Source: Neobacillus sp. OS1-2 | GTDB taxonomy: Bacteria; Bacillota; Bacilli; Bacillales; Cytobacillaceae | Assembly: GCF_030915505.1 (NCBI RefSeq) | Contig: NZ_CP133265.1 | Span: 1,240,001 to 1,304,000, forward strand | Length of the DNA stretch: 64,000 bases | Direction: 5' to 3' | Program-made: the position numbers and the translations under genes | Notes under the pieces: generated by a model | Told to the model about the DNA's origin: nothing | Seen by the model: only the letters and a program-made list of their open reading frames with translations | Database searches by the model: none | In this document: one piece after another, positions 40,620 to 49,302 of the stretch | How the letters are laid out: every line of letters begins with the position of its first letter | Numbering within the stretch: position 1 is the first letter of the stretch

Positions 40620-41672
40620 ATGGGTAAGATCACGAAGTTTGCAGCAATTATTGTTTCATCTGTCGTAGTGTTAAGTGCTTGTGGTAAGGCGGAACTTTCA
40701 ATTGAAAAAGATGTGAAGGCACAGACGAATAAGAATGCATCTTCAACTGTTATTGCACCCCATGAGCATCTAAATCAAAAACCAACACCTATAAAAATAG
40801 ATAGAATCGGCGAGCATGAAGTCAATATCGAAATGACCTCACAAATCACGGATATTGAAATTTCTAAAGGCGATATGTATAAAGCCTGGACCTTTAATGG
40901 CGAAGCCCCAGGGCCAGTCATTGTCGTGAACCAAGGCGATAAAATTAATTTTACCTTAAAAAATATGGATCCATCCATTCCGCACAGCATGGACTTTCAC
41001 GCCGTACATGCTGCACCATCTGAGGATTTTGCGAATGTAATGCCAGACCATACCGGTTCTTTCAGCTATCCTGCTGATAATCCAGGGGTATTCATGTATC
41101 ATTGCGGTACAAAGCCAGTGCTATCACACATTGCTAACGGCATGCATGGGACCATTATCGTCAAACCAACTACCGGCTATCCGACCGATTCCGAAGTCGA
41201 TCGTGAATTTGTCATCGTGCAAAATGAATGGTACAAATACAATAATTTAGATGATTTTACAAATGGAACACCTAAATATGTTGTTTTTTCAGCAAAGGCT
41301 TTAAAAGATGGGGATATTAACACAAACGGAACAGTAGGCGCGCTTGTTGACAAACCACTGCTAGCGAAAGTTGGCGACAAAGTGAGATTCTATGTGATGA
41401 ACGTTGGTCCAAATGAAGTGTCAAGCTTCCATGTGGTCGGCACCATGTTTGATGATGTCTATATGGATGGTAATCCGTTTAACCATATGAAGGGCATGCA
41501 AACAGTAATGCTTCCAGCTAGTGGCGGGGCAGTGGTTGAATTCACTGTCACGAAGGAAGGCAGTTACCCATTTGTTACCCACCAATTTAACCATGCGACA
41601 AAGGGTGCCAACGGCGTCTTGAAAGTCACGAAAGATGGCCATGATGATGGTAGCGAAGTCATGTCACATTAA
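40620..41672 (+). CDS. nirK: Copper nitrite reductase-like (NirK-type) multicopper lipoprotein
   Basis: 350 residues from ATG 40620, which has GGGGGAG at good spacing and a clean lipoprotein signal peptide (lipobox L-S-A-C, Cys21); ATG 40587 is a poor alternative. Two cupredoxin domains are present. The first has S-M-D-F-H-A-V-H and M-Y-H-C-G-T-K with a following H-I-A-N-G-M, the type 1 copper ligands (His, Cys, His, Met) and type 2 histidines of NirK. The second has S-S-F-H-V-V-G and F-V-T-H-Q-F-N-H. It would reduce nitrite to nitric oxide on the outer membrane face. An FNR-type box suggests induction when oxygen is low. A related multicopper oxidase with another substrate is not excluded. 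Confidence 0.85.
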   Translation: MGKITKFAAIIVSSVVVLSACGKAELSIEKDVKAQTNKNASSTVIAPHEHLNQKPTPIKIDRIGEHEVNIEMTSQITDIEISKGDMYKAWTFNGEAPGPVIVVNQGDKINFTLKNMDPSIPHSMDFHAVHAAPSEDFANVMPDHTGSFSYPADNPGVFMYHCGTKPVLSHIANGMHGTIIVKPTTGYPTDSEVDREFVIVQNEWYKYNNLDDFTNGTPKYVVFSAKALKDGDINTNGTVGALVDKPLLAKVGDKVRFYVMNVGPNEVSSFHVVGTMFDDVYMDGNPFNHMKGMQTVMLPASGGAVVEFTVTKEGSYPFVTHQFNHATKGANGVLKVTKDGHDDGSEVMSH

Positions 41673-41675
41673 TTA

Positions 41676-41828
41676 GAAAAGCGGAAGCGCCCTGATCAGC
41701 TCACGACAGGCCTGGAGCGCTCCAACTGAGATAAAGGAAACACGGTGAGCGGAGCGAACCGATGTTGACTTATCGTAGGGCGGAGAGCGAAGGACATTAG
41801 CCGCTAGGGAGCTGAAGCTGGACCAATC
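41676..41828 (+). repeat. ~150-bp dispersed repeat, second copy
   Basis: It begins GAAAAGCGGAAGCGCCCTGA, contains CTGAGATAAAGGAAACACG and ATGTTGACTTATCGTAGGGC, and ends GCTGAAGCTGGACCAA. It starts four bases after the nitrite reductase stop codon and matches the copies at 26.5 and 43.2 kb. Confidence 0.88.
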
Positions 41829-41866
41829 TCAGAGTCGAAATAATATCTTCATTTTTACAAAATGAA

Positions 41867-41897
41867 AGTGCCGGGTGAGGAACCCAACACTTTTTTT
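41867..41897. terminator. Terminator-like hairpin
   Basis: AGTG-CC-GGGT-GAGGA-ACCC-AA-CACT, followed by TTTTTTT on the plus strand. It can end nirK-side transcription and probably also the small minus-strand gene. Confidence 0.75.
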
Positions 41898-41920
41898 GTT
41901 GCCAAATCATATAGGGACCC

Positions 41921-42082
41921 TTACATTCTCAGCCCCATTTCAAACGCTTTACTATTATGATACGTCGCTTTCACCTTTAACTTCATTCTTAATGCATCAT
42001 CCAGGCAATCTTGCTGCAGCAATTCATGGTGACGGTGCTGGAATAGATGATAATAATATTTTCCCAGCATAAATAATTTCAA
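41921..42082 (-). CDS. Small basic/aromatic protein of 53 residues
   Basis: TTG start at 42082 preceded by GGAGGAGG; the nearby ATG in another frame stops at once. The product reads K-L-F-M-L-G-K-Y-Y-Y-H-L-F-Q then R-H-H-E-L-L-Q-Q-D-C-L-D-D-A-L, ending E-M-G-L-R-M. It is helix-prone, rich in Tyr, His and Lys, and resembles short uncharacterised proteins I associate with Bacillaceae. It is convergent with nirK across a terminator and divergent from the carboxypeptidase gene. The plus-strand ORF over the same bases is rejected. Confidence 0.6.
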   Translation of the reverse strand: MKLFMLGKYYYHLFQHRHHELLQQDCLDDALRMKLKVKATYHNSKAFEMGLRM

Positions 42083-42422
42083 CACATGAAAACCTCCTCC
42101 ATTGTTGGTTTACATAAATCGCAGGAGTAGTTAGTCGTGTTCGGTAACTGGCAAGCATCGTCGTTAAACATTAGCCCCTAATAGTTTTGCGTCACCATCT
42201 TTCAATGGTTTTGCCGTTTCGTACGATTTATGTGTTTATAAAAACTATAAGCAGTCGCCATTTAAAAGTAAAGGGACAATAGACCTAATAAGTCAAACTA
42301 TTTAGTAAATTTAGGAATGTAACTGGGACAGGTTGGTTTATTTTTCCTAAGGCTGTTTTAAAGCCATAGATCGTGTCAATGATATATAATGAAGTGAGTT
42401 TTCTTTTAAAAGGACGATTATC

Positions 42423-43211
42423 ATGCCAAAATTAACTAGATTCAATATTTGTCTTCTTGTGATTACACTTTCTTTATCAGGATGCTCCTGGAAAAATCAT
42501 TCGGCGAAAAAGGATAGTAGTGAGGCAAATCTGCCGCCTGTCCCCGCAGATCATTCTTCAACAGCTGAGTCTAACAAAAATAAGGATGGTAGGCAGACAG
42601 ATTCGGGTGTTCAGATTGTTACTACGCCGGAAATGATCCCTGTTCTTGTCAACAAGCATCATATGCTTCCTGATGATTACAATCCCAGTGATTTGGTTGA
42701 TCCCAATATCCAATTTATTTTTGCAGAGAAATTAGAAAAGCGGAAAATGCGTGCTAAGGCCGCAACTGCTATCGAAATGTTATTTACTGCGGCTAAACAG
42801 GATGGTATAAACCTGCTGGGTGTCTCGGCATACCGCTCCCATAGTGAACAAACCTCCTTATTTAATCACTACGTTAATGTAGATGGGTACGAGGCTGCTA
42901 TGACCTATAGTGCTGTTCCTGGTACAAGCGAGCATGAAACAGGCCTCGCCATTGATGTAACGGGTGGCAATGGAAAATGTGCGGCCGAGGATTGCTTCAA
43001 GGGAACTCCCGAGGCGGACTGGCTACAGAAACATGCCGCTGATTATGGATTCATCATCCGCTATCCAAAAGGAAAAGAGCAAATTACCGGGTACCAATAC
43101 GAACCCTGGCACCTCCGTTACGTCGGCAAAACGATCGCCAAAAAAATCATGGACCGCGGCATCACACTCGAAGAATACTACAATACCGCGGCAGTAAATA
43201 ATGGTGCCTGA
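42423..43211 (+). CDS. VanY-type D-alanyl-D-alanine carboxypeptidase lipoprotein
   Basis: 262 residues; ATG follows AAAGGACG. The signal peptide ends in a lipobox (L-S-G-C, Cys21), then comes a hydrophilic linker. The M15B peptidase domain has S-A-Y-R-S near residue 137, the zinc ligands in S-E-H-E-T-G-L-A-I-D and E-P-W-H-L-R-Y, and the catalytic Glu in the last motif. It trims D-Ala or D-amino acids from peptidoglycan stem peptides at the membrane surface, like B. subtilis YodJ/LdcB. Its last two residues and stop codon (G-A-stop) are provided by a REP-like palindrome. Confidence 0.93.
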   Translation: MPKLTRFNICLLVITLSLSGCSWKNHSAKKDSSEANLPPVPADHSSTAESNKNKDGRQTDSGVQIVTTPEMIPVLVNKHHMLPDDYNPSDLVDPNIQFIFAEKLEKRKMRAKAATAIEMLFTAAKQDGINLLGVSAYRSHSEQTSLFNHYVNVDGYEAAMTYSAVPGTSEHETGLAIDVTGGNGKCAAEDCFKGTPEADWLQKHAADYGFIIRYPKGKEQITGYQYEPWHLRYVGKTIAKKIMDRGITLEEYYNTAAVNNGA

Positions 43212-43215
43212 CACC
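43203..43215. repeat. REP-like palindrome overlapping the carboxypeptidase stop codon
   Basis: GGTGCCTGACACC followed by CTTT; in frame it reads Gly-Ala-stop and so supplies the end of the VanY-type gene. Confidence 0.85.
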
Positions 43216-43225
43216 CTTTGTGGAC

Positions 43226-43380
43226 AGAAAGGCGCAAGCGCCCTGGTCAGCGGCGTATGGCCTGGAGCGCTCCAACTGAGATAAAGGAAACACGAAGAGC
43301 CGGAGGTGATTCGATGTTGACTTATCGTAGGGCGGAGAGCGAAGGACACTAGCCGCTAGGGTGCTGGAGCTAGACAATTC
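43226..43380 (+). repeat. ~150-bp dispersed repeat, third copy
   Basis: It begins AGAAAGGCGCAAGCGCCCTG, contains CTGAGATAAAGGAAACACG and GATGTTGACTTATCGTAGGG, and ends GCTGGAGCTAGACAATTC. It lies 10 bases after the REP element. Confidence 0.88.
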
Positions 43381-43408
43381 TCGAAGTAGAAATTTAAACT
43401 TTCCTACA

Positions 43409-43464
43409 TAAAAAGGAGCCTCCACTTGCAGCATGTACTATGCAGCGAGTGAAGGCCCTTTTTG
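43409..43464. terminator. Bidirectional terminator between carboxypeptidase and telA regions
   Basis: A long imperfect stem (AAAAAGG..CACT..GCAT / ATGC..AGTG..CCTTTTT) with A and T runs at the ends lies directly before the telA stop. Confidence 0.8.
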
Positions 43465-44649
43465 TTATTTTCCTTTTATTTCAAGTAATTTCAGACGCAG
43501 GTCGTTTTCCATGTTAGCTAGTTCTTGTTCGGCAAGACGACGCTTGTGGCGGCCTTCTTCTTGGATTCGCATGGTTTCTTCGAGTGTTGTGATCAAGCTT
43601 TCCTGGGTTTTCTTTAATGTTTCAATATCCACTAAACCGCGCTCGTTTTCTTTTGCCGTTTCAATCGTATTGGTCTTTAGCATTTCAGCATTTTTCAAGA
43701 GAAGCTCATTGGTGGTTTTCGACACCTGCTTTTGCGCCTCCACCGCATGACGCTGGCGAATCAGTGTCAATGCAATCGCTACCTGATTTTTCCATAGGGG
43801 AATCGCCGTCATGATCGATGATTGGATTTTTTCCACAAGCGCCTGGTTTGTGTTTTGGATTAAGCGAATTTGCGGCGCACTTTGAATCGTGATTTCACGG
43901 CTTAATTTCAAATCATGCAGACGCTTATCTAAACGGTCAGCGAACTGAATCATATCGTTGACCTCTTGAAATTTCATTTGGTCATTGGCTGCCTCCGCTG
44001 CTATTTTTAACTGCGGAATTGTTTGGGTTTGCATTTCTTCTAGTTTGATTTCACCGGCAGCGATATAAATATTCAGAGCATGAAAATATTCTTTATTCGT
44101 TTCATAAAGCTGTTCAAGCAATTTTATATCGGATAAAAGGACATTTTTACTGCGATCAAGTTTCACACTAATCCGGTCAATTTGCGCCCCTGTTTTCTGG
44201 TATTTGGATAGCACTTCTTGAAGGGTGCCGGAAATTTTTCCAAACATACGAGCAAATAAGGATGGCTTCCCATCCTTTAGTTCATCCGGATTGACCTCAT
44301 CAAGCCTCTTCATTAAGTCACTAATGATTTCTCCAATTTCACCTACATCCTGTTTCTGAACATGCTCAAGCATGGCATGGGAAAAGGAAAGCAACTTTCC
44401 TTGTGCTTGGGTGCCGTAAAGAATCATCGCTTGATGGTTGGCCGGATCGATTTGTTCCGCCAGCTGATAGGCCTTCGCCCGATTCTCCTCTGGTATGACG
44501 TCAATTAACTTGACCGGTTTCACTTCATTCGCTTGCGTTTGCGGTGCCGGATTTTGGGTCAATTCTTGCTTATCACCAAATGGATCGGCCAGAATATCAT
44601 CTAATAAACTTCCAGATTTAGTAAGATCAATTGGATTGTTTTCACTCAT
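43465..44649 (-). CDS. telA: TelA-family toxic anion resistance protein (YaaN)
   Basis: 394 residues. ATG 44649 is chosen: AGGTGG lies five bases upstream and the start overlaps the xpaC stop as ATGA; a GTG at 44658 lies within that site. It is a soluble, highly helical protein with coiled-coil stretches across the whole length and the TelA segments [11 protein letters not shown] and [11 protein letters not shown]. It is linked to tellurite, antimicrobial and envelope stress in several Firmicutes; the molecular function is unclear. The xpaC-yaaN gene pair is conserved in Bacillus. Confidence 0.93.
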   Translation of the reverse strand: MSENNPIDLTKSGSLLDDILADPFGDKQELTQNPAPQTQANEVKPVKLIDVIPEENRAKAYQLAEQIDPANHQAMILYGTQAQGKLLSFSHAMLEHVQKQDVGEIGEIISDLMKRLDEVNPDELKDGKPSLFARMFGKISGTLQEVLSKYQKTGAQIDRISVKLDRSKNVLLSDIKLLEQLYETNKEYFHALNIYIAAGEIKLEEMQTQTIPQLKIAAEAANDQMKFQEVNDMIQFADRLDKRLHDLKLSREITIQSAPQIRLIQNTNQALVEKIQSSIMTAIPLWKNQVAIALTLIRQRHAVEAQKQVSKTTNELLLKNAEMLKTNTIETAKENERGLVDIETLKKTQESLITTLEETMRIQEEGRHKRRLAEQELANMENDLRLKLLEIKGK

Positions 44650-45302
44650 TTTAGCCACCTATTTTCTTCAGGGAATTTGGAATCTTTGTTTTTCTTGATA
44701 GAATGCTTTGCGACATCAATTTCAAAGTTTAAGGTATCGATATCATTCGAAATGACCTGATATAAATCTTCTTCCAACACCCTTGAGAGTTCATTTAATG
44801 TTCTGCGTGTTTCAATAAGGGACAGCCCTATCTCGCTATTCTGCTTCGGTTGCGAGGAGAGGAACGTATATTTTTCTGTTAGTTCAACAATTGAATCCAA
44901 ATGGGAAAAATAAAACTCCTCCGCCTTGTAAAAACGCTTCGGTTCTTTTGTTGTCATCTTGTGTATTTTTTTTGTGATTCTATGAATGTCAATTCTTTGT
45001 TTAACAGATGAAATATCCCGGATCTTGAAAATACTTTTATTTAAGCGCCTGATTTTCTGTTTTGCTTCGGCTAAGTTTTTCCTAATATAGCGGTATTCTT
45101 TCCGTGAAAGCTGATGCTTTTTTAAATAGCTGATGTTCATGAACAACGAAAGGATCAGATGGGTAAGAACCCCTCCAAGGATTGCAAAAGCAGTTGATGA
45201 CCAGAATGTGAGTCCAATAGGAAAAAAGCAAATTAGCCATGTACATACGGTTATCGGGACAGCCACAAATGTGCGAAGCAGAAATGACAAAATCGGGTTC
45301 AT
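44646..45302 (-). CDS. xpaC: XpaC-family membrane protein
   Basis: 218 residues. Two N-terminal transmembrane segments ([10 protein letters not shown] and [15 protein letters not shown]) are followed by a ~150-residue charged coiled-coil. This fits the XpaC family (named from 5-bromo-4-chloroindolyl phosphate hydrolysis in B. subtilis; no hydrolase motif is visible). It is directly followed by yaaN/telA with an ATGA overlap, so the pair is translated together and probably forms one stress-response unit at the membrane. Confidence 0.9.
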   Translation of the reverse strand: MNPILSFLLRTFVAVPITVCTWLICFFPIGLTFWSSTAFAILGGVLTHLILSLFMNISYLKKHQLSRKEYRYIRKNLAEAKQKIRRLNKSIFKIRDISSVKQRIDIHRITKKIHKMTTKEPKRFYKAEEFYFSHLDSIVELTEKYTFLSSQPKQNSEIGLSLIETRRTLNELSRVLEEDLYQVISNDIDTLNFEIDVAKHSIKKNKDSKFPEENRWLK

Positions 45303-45595
45303 AATAAATCGACTCCTGACTTAATAATCCTTTTTATTCATACGAATGAAGGGAAGTGAATGTTTCACTTCTTTTGAAAATATCCGTATCAAAAGAAAGT
45401 TATTTCCAGTTACTACTTCCACAATACACGAAAAAACTCCTGCCTGCCATAGACCACAAACGGAAAGAAATCTAAGACTTAAGACGTATTTTTATTCGAA
45501 TTATGGTCTACGCCCAAGAGGAATTCAATGTATTTCATAGGCTAATAAAGGTATTTAAGAAAACTAGAGTAATAAAGAGGAGAGAGGAGTTTTAC

Positions 45596-46123
45596 ATGTA
45601 TTATCCTTATAGAATGCCTGTTGAGCACCATCACGGAGGAAACCAACACCACACTGGCGGACATTATCATCAGGGAAATCAACACCACCACGGGGGACAG
45701 CACGGACAGCACGGACAGCACCACCACGGAGGGCCATCACATCACGAGGTTCCGTATCATCACCATGAGAATCATCATCATCACGGGGGGCATCAACACC
45801 CAGGCGATCAACACGCTGCACATTCGGGTCTGGGGGCGTTGGGTGCCGGCATGCTCGGGCTGGGGTTAGGGTATTTAGGGTCTGGGCTCGTACACGGAAC
45901 CGTCCCAGCAGGATATGGAGGTCTTGGAGGATATCCTGGTTATGGTGGCTATCCACCTAGTCCGGGGCCTTACGGGTATGGACCGGGTGCAGGGTATGGA
46001 TACCCTGTTGCTTCCCCTTCCGGTTATCCAGGGATGGGTCCAAATATTTATGGATCCGGGGCCTATCCACCTGTCGGGGGATTTGGAACCTGGTCACCCG
46101 CTGAATACGGTATCCCTAGATAG
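45596..46123 (+). CDS. His/Gly/Tyr-rich protein, possibly spore-coat or metal-binding
   Basis: 175 residues from ATG 45596, which has GAGAGGAG upstream; longer upstream frames lack such a site. The first ~80 residues are mostly His with Gly, Gln and Asn (H-H-H-G-G-N-Q-H-H), then a Gly/Leu-rich hydrophobic stretch (L-G-A-G-M-L-G-L-G-L-G-Y-L), then a Gly-Tyr-Pro-rich tail. Such composition is common in spore coat or exosporium proteins and would bind Ni, Zn or Cu. A CATA-N3-TA sequence at 45,536-45,544 resembles the -10 of sigma-K/sigma-E promoters, but no good -35 was found. Function is not established. Confidence 0.65.
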   Translation: MYYPYRMPVEHHHGGNQHHTGGHYHQGNQHHHGGQHGQHGQHHHGGPSHHEVPYHHHENHHHHGGHQHPGDQHAAHSGLGALGAGMLGLGLGYLGSGLVHGTVPAGYGGLGGYPGYGGYPPSPGPYGYGPGAGYGYPVASPSGYPGMGPNIYGSGAYPPVGGFGTWSPAEYGIPR

Positions 46124-46133
46124 GTTTACTATA

Positions 46134-46166
46134 AAAAGCAGGCTATCAAATTGATAACCTGCTTTT
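46134..46166. terminator. Bidirectional terminator
   Basis: AAAAGCAGGCTATCAA / TTGATAACCTGCTTTT forms a long stem between the His-rich gene and the convergent VOC gene. Confidence 0.85.
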
Positions 46167-46185
46167 GGTCCTTCCATTCCACTTA

Positions 46186-46572
46186 TCACCGCTCGTACAG
46201 TTCGATCGGAAGCCCATCTGGGTCGGCAAAGAAGGTAAACTTTTTGCCTGTTAAGGAATCTATCCGGATTTCTTCGACGGTAACATCGTGCCTTGTTAAA
46301 TCACGTACAGCTTCTTCCATATTTTCCACCTCAAAGGCAATGTGTCTTAACCCAGCAGCTTCCGGATAGCTTGGCCGTACCGGTGGGTCCGGGAACGAAA
46401 ACAACTCAATTTGATAAAGCCCATCCACTGCCAAATCAAGTTTATACGAGTTCCTTTCCTTTCGGAAGACCTCCTGTACAGGTGTCAAACCAAGAACCCG
46501 CACATAAAAATCCTTTGATTTTTGATAATCTGAACAAATAACAGCGATATGGTGGATCCTTTTTAATTTCAT
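46186..46572 (-). CDS. VOC/glyoxalase-family protein (YaeR/GloA2-like)
   Basis: 128 residues. Two beta-alpha-beta-beta-beta modules of the vicinal oxygen chelate fold are visible: I-H-H-I-A-V-I-C-S-D-Y with F-Y-V-R-V-L-G-L, and L-R-H-I-A-F-E-V-E-N with F-F-A-D-P-D-G-L-P-I-E-L. The metal ligands His, Glu, His and Glu fall at the expected places. Length and sequence fit the YaeR-type lactoylglutathione lyase-like proteins, whose real substrates are mostly unknown. Single-gene unit. Confidence 0.88.
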   Translation of the reverse strand: MKLKRIHHIAVICSDYQKSKDFYVRVLGLTPVQEVFRKERNSYKLDLAVDGLYQIELFSFPDPPVRPSYPEAAGLRHIAFEVENMEEAVRDLTRHDVTVEEIRIDSLTGKKFTFFADPDGLPIELYER

Positions 46573-46914
46573 GTGAACACTTCCCTTAAATAAAAATAAA
46601 CATTATCCCACTTTTAAACAAAGGCGATACTAAATAAATCAGAGACAAAACACATCCCAATGAGTAAAGCCTGTAAACTTACGATATCACAATTTGTTGT
46701 TGTAATGTGATCGTATTTTTCAATGATTCATTAAAGAACCACAATATATATTTACCCTTCCAAATTAACTTCAAGAACAGCCACTTCACTTTACAAAAAG
46801 TTCACATTTTCTAGTTTCGCCCCCTGATTATCTGAATATTCAAAATTAGTACAAATTGCCTTTCCTTCGCCTCGGAATATATTGCAGGGTGCATTGAAAT
46901 AACCAATCCAAGAG
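46573..46914. other. Intergenic region with one hairpin
   Basis: No gene was found. TACGATATCACA and TGTGATCGTA form a hairpin (about 46,681-46,713) followed by TTTTTC on the plus strand, terminator-like but with no plus-strand gene just upstream; it may be a relic or a leader feature for the protease gene. Confidence 0.5.
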
Positions 46915-46926
46915 GTGAATGTACGT

Positions 46927-48300
46927 TTGAAGAAAAGAGCTCTTTTTACCATTCCATTATGCTTGGTGCTTATTGCGGTGATTGTAACTACCTTCTTCTT
47001 ACTCAATATCAAGCCCGCTGAAGGAAAAATAGCGCAAGCACAAAAACTGGCAGAATACACGAAGCCGGCAGTTGTTCGAATCGTTGATTACGCTGTTGTC
47101 GGGTGGCAGTTTAACAACCCTAACGATCCTGAAGTTATGGCGATATTGGATCAATTAAAGTACCAATCAGTTGTCGGTGGTTCCGGGTCTGGTGCGATCA
47201 TTAGCTCCGATGGTTATGTCGTTACAAACGCCCATGTGGTCGAAGCGACGCAAATGAAGGATGAAGATATTGCCAATGCGGCGTTTGAACAACTGGTTGG
47301 AATTCTGGCAGACCAATTTAATGTTGACTACGAAACAGCGTACCAATACATGCTTACGTATACAAAATATACGGAGATAAAAAAAGTATTAAAGGTTGTT
47401 TTACCGGGCGGGGATGTCCTTGATGGCGAAGTGAAAAGCTATGGAGCTCCTATTAATGAGGGTAAGGACGTCGCTGTTTTAAAAATTGAAGGGAATAACC
47501 TGCCTACCTTACCGCTTGGCAATTCCGATGAAATCCAGAACCAGGATAATGTTTGGGTGAGCGGCTACCCTGCTGCAGCCGATTCTGACCTGTTATCCAC
47601 GGATTCATCCTTCGTTTCTTCAATGACTGCAGGGCAAATCTCGGCTACATCGAAAAGGACAGAACAGGGAAGCCCAGTCATTCAGATTAATGCGGCTGCC
47701 ACACATGGGAACAGCGGTGGTCCAGTTATCAATGAAAAAGGACAGATTATTGGTTTACTCACCTTTAGAGGCGACACAGTGAATGGCCAAGAGGTTCAAG
47801 GCTTTAATTTTTCTGTACCGGTTAATACAGCAAAAGAATTTGTGAACCAAGCCGGTGTCAGGGAATTCAAAAGTGAAACCGATAAGCTTTTCCAAGATGG
47901 ACTCGAATTGTATTGGGGTGGTTACTATAAACATGCGTTGGAAAAGTTTGAGGCGGTTCAGCGCATCTATCCCAACCATTCTGAGATCAAACACTATATC
48001 GCGAACTCGGAAAAAAAGATGAGCAGCAGTAAGACGTTATGGTCCGATTATTCTACCACCTTCTATATCATCGATGGTGTTTCCGGATTACTCATTCTTG
48101 TACTGATGGTGTTCACCTTTGCCTTTAGACCGAAAAGCCCAGCGGTTGCTGTCACTGGCGTTCCATCAGCCGGACCGGAAAACACCTTGGCTGACCTACA
48201 CAAAGATCGCAAAATCGACGTTCAAGACATCCTCCTCGCCCTCCAAGAACACCAGAAACGGCAGAAAAAAGACGACGACGATAGTGGAAATGGTGCCTGA
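46927..48300 (+). CDS. Membrane-anchored HtrA-like serine protease without PDZ domain
   Basis: 457 residues from TTG 46927, eight bases after AGAGGTG; GTG 46915 falls inside that site. An N-terminal transmembrane segment precedes a trypsin-like domain with His in V-T-N-A-H-V-V, Asp in G-K-D-V-A-V-L-K and Ser in H-G-N-S-G-G-P-V. No PDZ domain follows; instead there is a short TPR-like helix pair (G-L-E-L-Y-W-G-G-Y-Y-K-H-A-L) and a second transmembrane segment (S-G-L-L-I-L-V-L-M-V-F). The cytoplasmic tail contains D-R-K-I-D-V-Q-D-I-L-L-A-L, slightly dockerin/EF-hand-like. It probably acts on extracytoplasmic proteins. Its final G-A-stop is encoded by a REP palindrome. Confidence 0.88.
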   Translation: MKKRALFTIPLCLVLIAVIVTTFFLLNIKPAEGKIAQAQKLAEYTKPAVVRIVDYAVVGWQFNNPNDPEVMAILDQLKYQSVVGGSGSGAIISSDGYVVTNAHVVEATQMKDEDIANAAFEQLVGILADQFNVDYETAYQYMLTYTKYTEIKKVLKVVLPGGDVLDGEVKSYGAPINEGKDVAVLKIEGNNLPTLPLGNSDEIQNQDNVWVSGYPAAADSDLLSTDSSFVSSMTAGQISATSKRTEQGSPVIQINAAATHGNSGGPVINEKGQIIGLLTFRGDTVNGQEVQGFNFSVPVNTAKEFVNQAGVREFKSETDKLFQDGLELYWGGYYKHALEKFEAVQRIYPNHSEIKHYIANSEKKMSSSKTLWSDYSTTFYIIDGVSGLLILVLMVFTFAFRPKSPAVAVTGVPSAGPENTLADLHKDRKIDVQDILLALQEHQKRQKKDDDDSGNGA

Positions 48301-48304
48301 CACC
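48292..48304. repeat. REP-like palindrome overlapping the protease stop codon
   Basis: GGTGCCTGACACC plus CCTTT; in frame Gly-Ala-stop ends the HtrA-like gene. Confidence 0.85.
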
Positions 48305-48316
48305 CTTTCCACTACT

Positions 48317-48349
48317 GGGATGCAGTTTTGCGCTGTATCCCTTTATTTG
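48317..48349 (+). terminator. Terminator of the HtrA-like gene
   Basis: GGGATGCAG-N7-CTGTATCCC stem followed by TTTATTTG. Confidence 0.7.
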
Positions 48350-48471
48350 TGCACGTTTTTCTCATTGGAAACATTTCTGGGTTCGTGCATATACAGTATA
48401 ATTAAAACTAAAAGGTCCATATCTGTTCTCGTCAAGATAACGTGAACCTTCTATAAAGGAGCGAAACGAAG

Positions 48472-49281
48472 GTGACTGAAAATCTGTTATTAGCATTTGG
48501 ATTAACATTATTTGCAGGCCTTGCGACTGGAATAGGCAGTGTTCTTGCCTTTTTCACCTCACACACCAACACAAAATTTTTATCGGTAACGCTTGGGTTC
48601 TCTGCAGGGGTGATGATTTATGTATCCATGATTGAAATTTTCGCCAAGGCAAAAATAGCACTTGTTGATGCCTTAGGAGTTGGCCCTGGAAACTGGCTGA
48701 CGGTTGGCGGATTCTTTGGCGGCATGCTATTGATTGCCGGCATAGATAAATTTATACCGAAGCAGAGTAATCCACATGAACTGAAAACGGTGGAGGACAT
48801 GCAAGGTAAAGACAGTAAAGGCAGCCAGCCTGATTTATTAAAAATGGGAACCTTCACGGCACTTGCTATCGGTATTCATAATTTTCCTGAGGGGATCGCC
48901 ACCTTCACGTCAGCACTCCAAGATCCTGCGCTCGGCATTGCCATTGCTGTAGCCATTGCCATTCACAATATTCCAGAAGGAATTGCCGTTTCTGTCCCTG
49001 TTTATTTTGCAACAGGTGATAAGAAAAGAGCCTTCAAGCTTTCCTTTTTATCAGGTTTATCCGAGCCAATCGGGGCATTGGTAGCCTACCTTTTCCTCAT
49101 GCCGTTTCTCAATGACATCATGTTCGGGATCATTTTCGCTGCGGTTGCGGGAATTATGGTGTTCATCTCTCTCGATGAATTACTGCCGGCAGCCAAAAGG
49201 TACGACGAGGCTCACCTCTCCATCTACGGCCTGATCGGCGGAATGGCCGTAATGGCACTTAGCTTGCTGTTATTTATTTAG
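48472..49281 (+). CDS. zupT: ZIP-family metal transporter (ZupT)
   Basis: 269 residues, GTG start with AAAGGAG a little upstream. About eight transmembrane helices; the central cytoplasmic loop is Lys/Gly-rich. The two metal-site helices are intact: H-N-F-P-E-G-I-A near residue 136 and H-N-I-P-E-G-I-A near 164. This is the ZupT-type signature for uptake of zinc, iron and other divalent metals. It is a single gene facing the ComM-family gene, with a REP element between the two stop codons. Confidence 0.95.
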   Translation: MTENLLLAFGLTLFAGLATGIGSVLAFFTSHTNTKFLSVTLGFSAGVMIYVSMIEIFAKAKIALVDALGVGPGNWLTVGGFFGGMLLIAGIDKFIPKQSNPHELKTVEDMQGKDSKGSQPDLLKMGTFTALAIGIHNFPEGIATFTSALQDPALGIAIAVAIAIHNIPEGIAVSVPVYFATGDKKRAFKLSFLSGLSEPIGALVAYLFLMPFLNDIMFGIIFAAVAGIMVFISLDELLPAAKRYDEAHLSIYGLIGGMAVMALSLLLFI

Positions 49282-49287
49282 AGTCTT

Positions 49288-49300
49288 GGTGCCTGACACC
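49288..49300. repeat. REP-like palindrome between zupT and the ComM-family gene
   Basis: GGTGCCTGACACC-CTTTA; the final TTA is the reverse complement of the ComM-family stop codon. Confidence 0.85.
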
Positions 49301-49302
49301 CT

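Noticed and set aside
41875..42072. 65-codon plus-strand ORF
   Set aside because: It overlaps a terminator hairpin, has no ribosome binding site, and the opposite strand holds a better-supported small gene.
45503..45595. Upstream extension of the His-rich protein
   Set aside because: The strong GAGAGGAG site points to ATG 45596; the extension has no site and unrelated composition.
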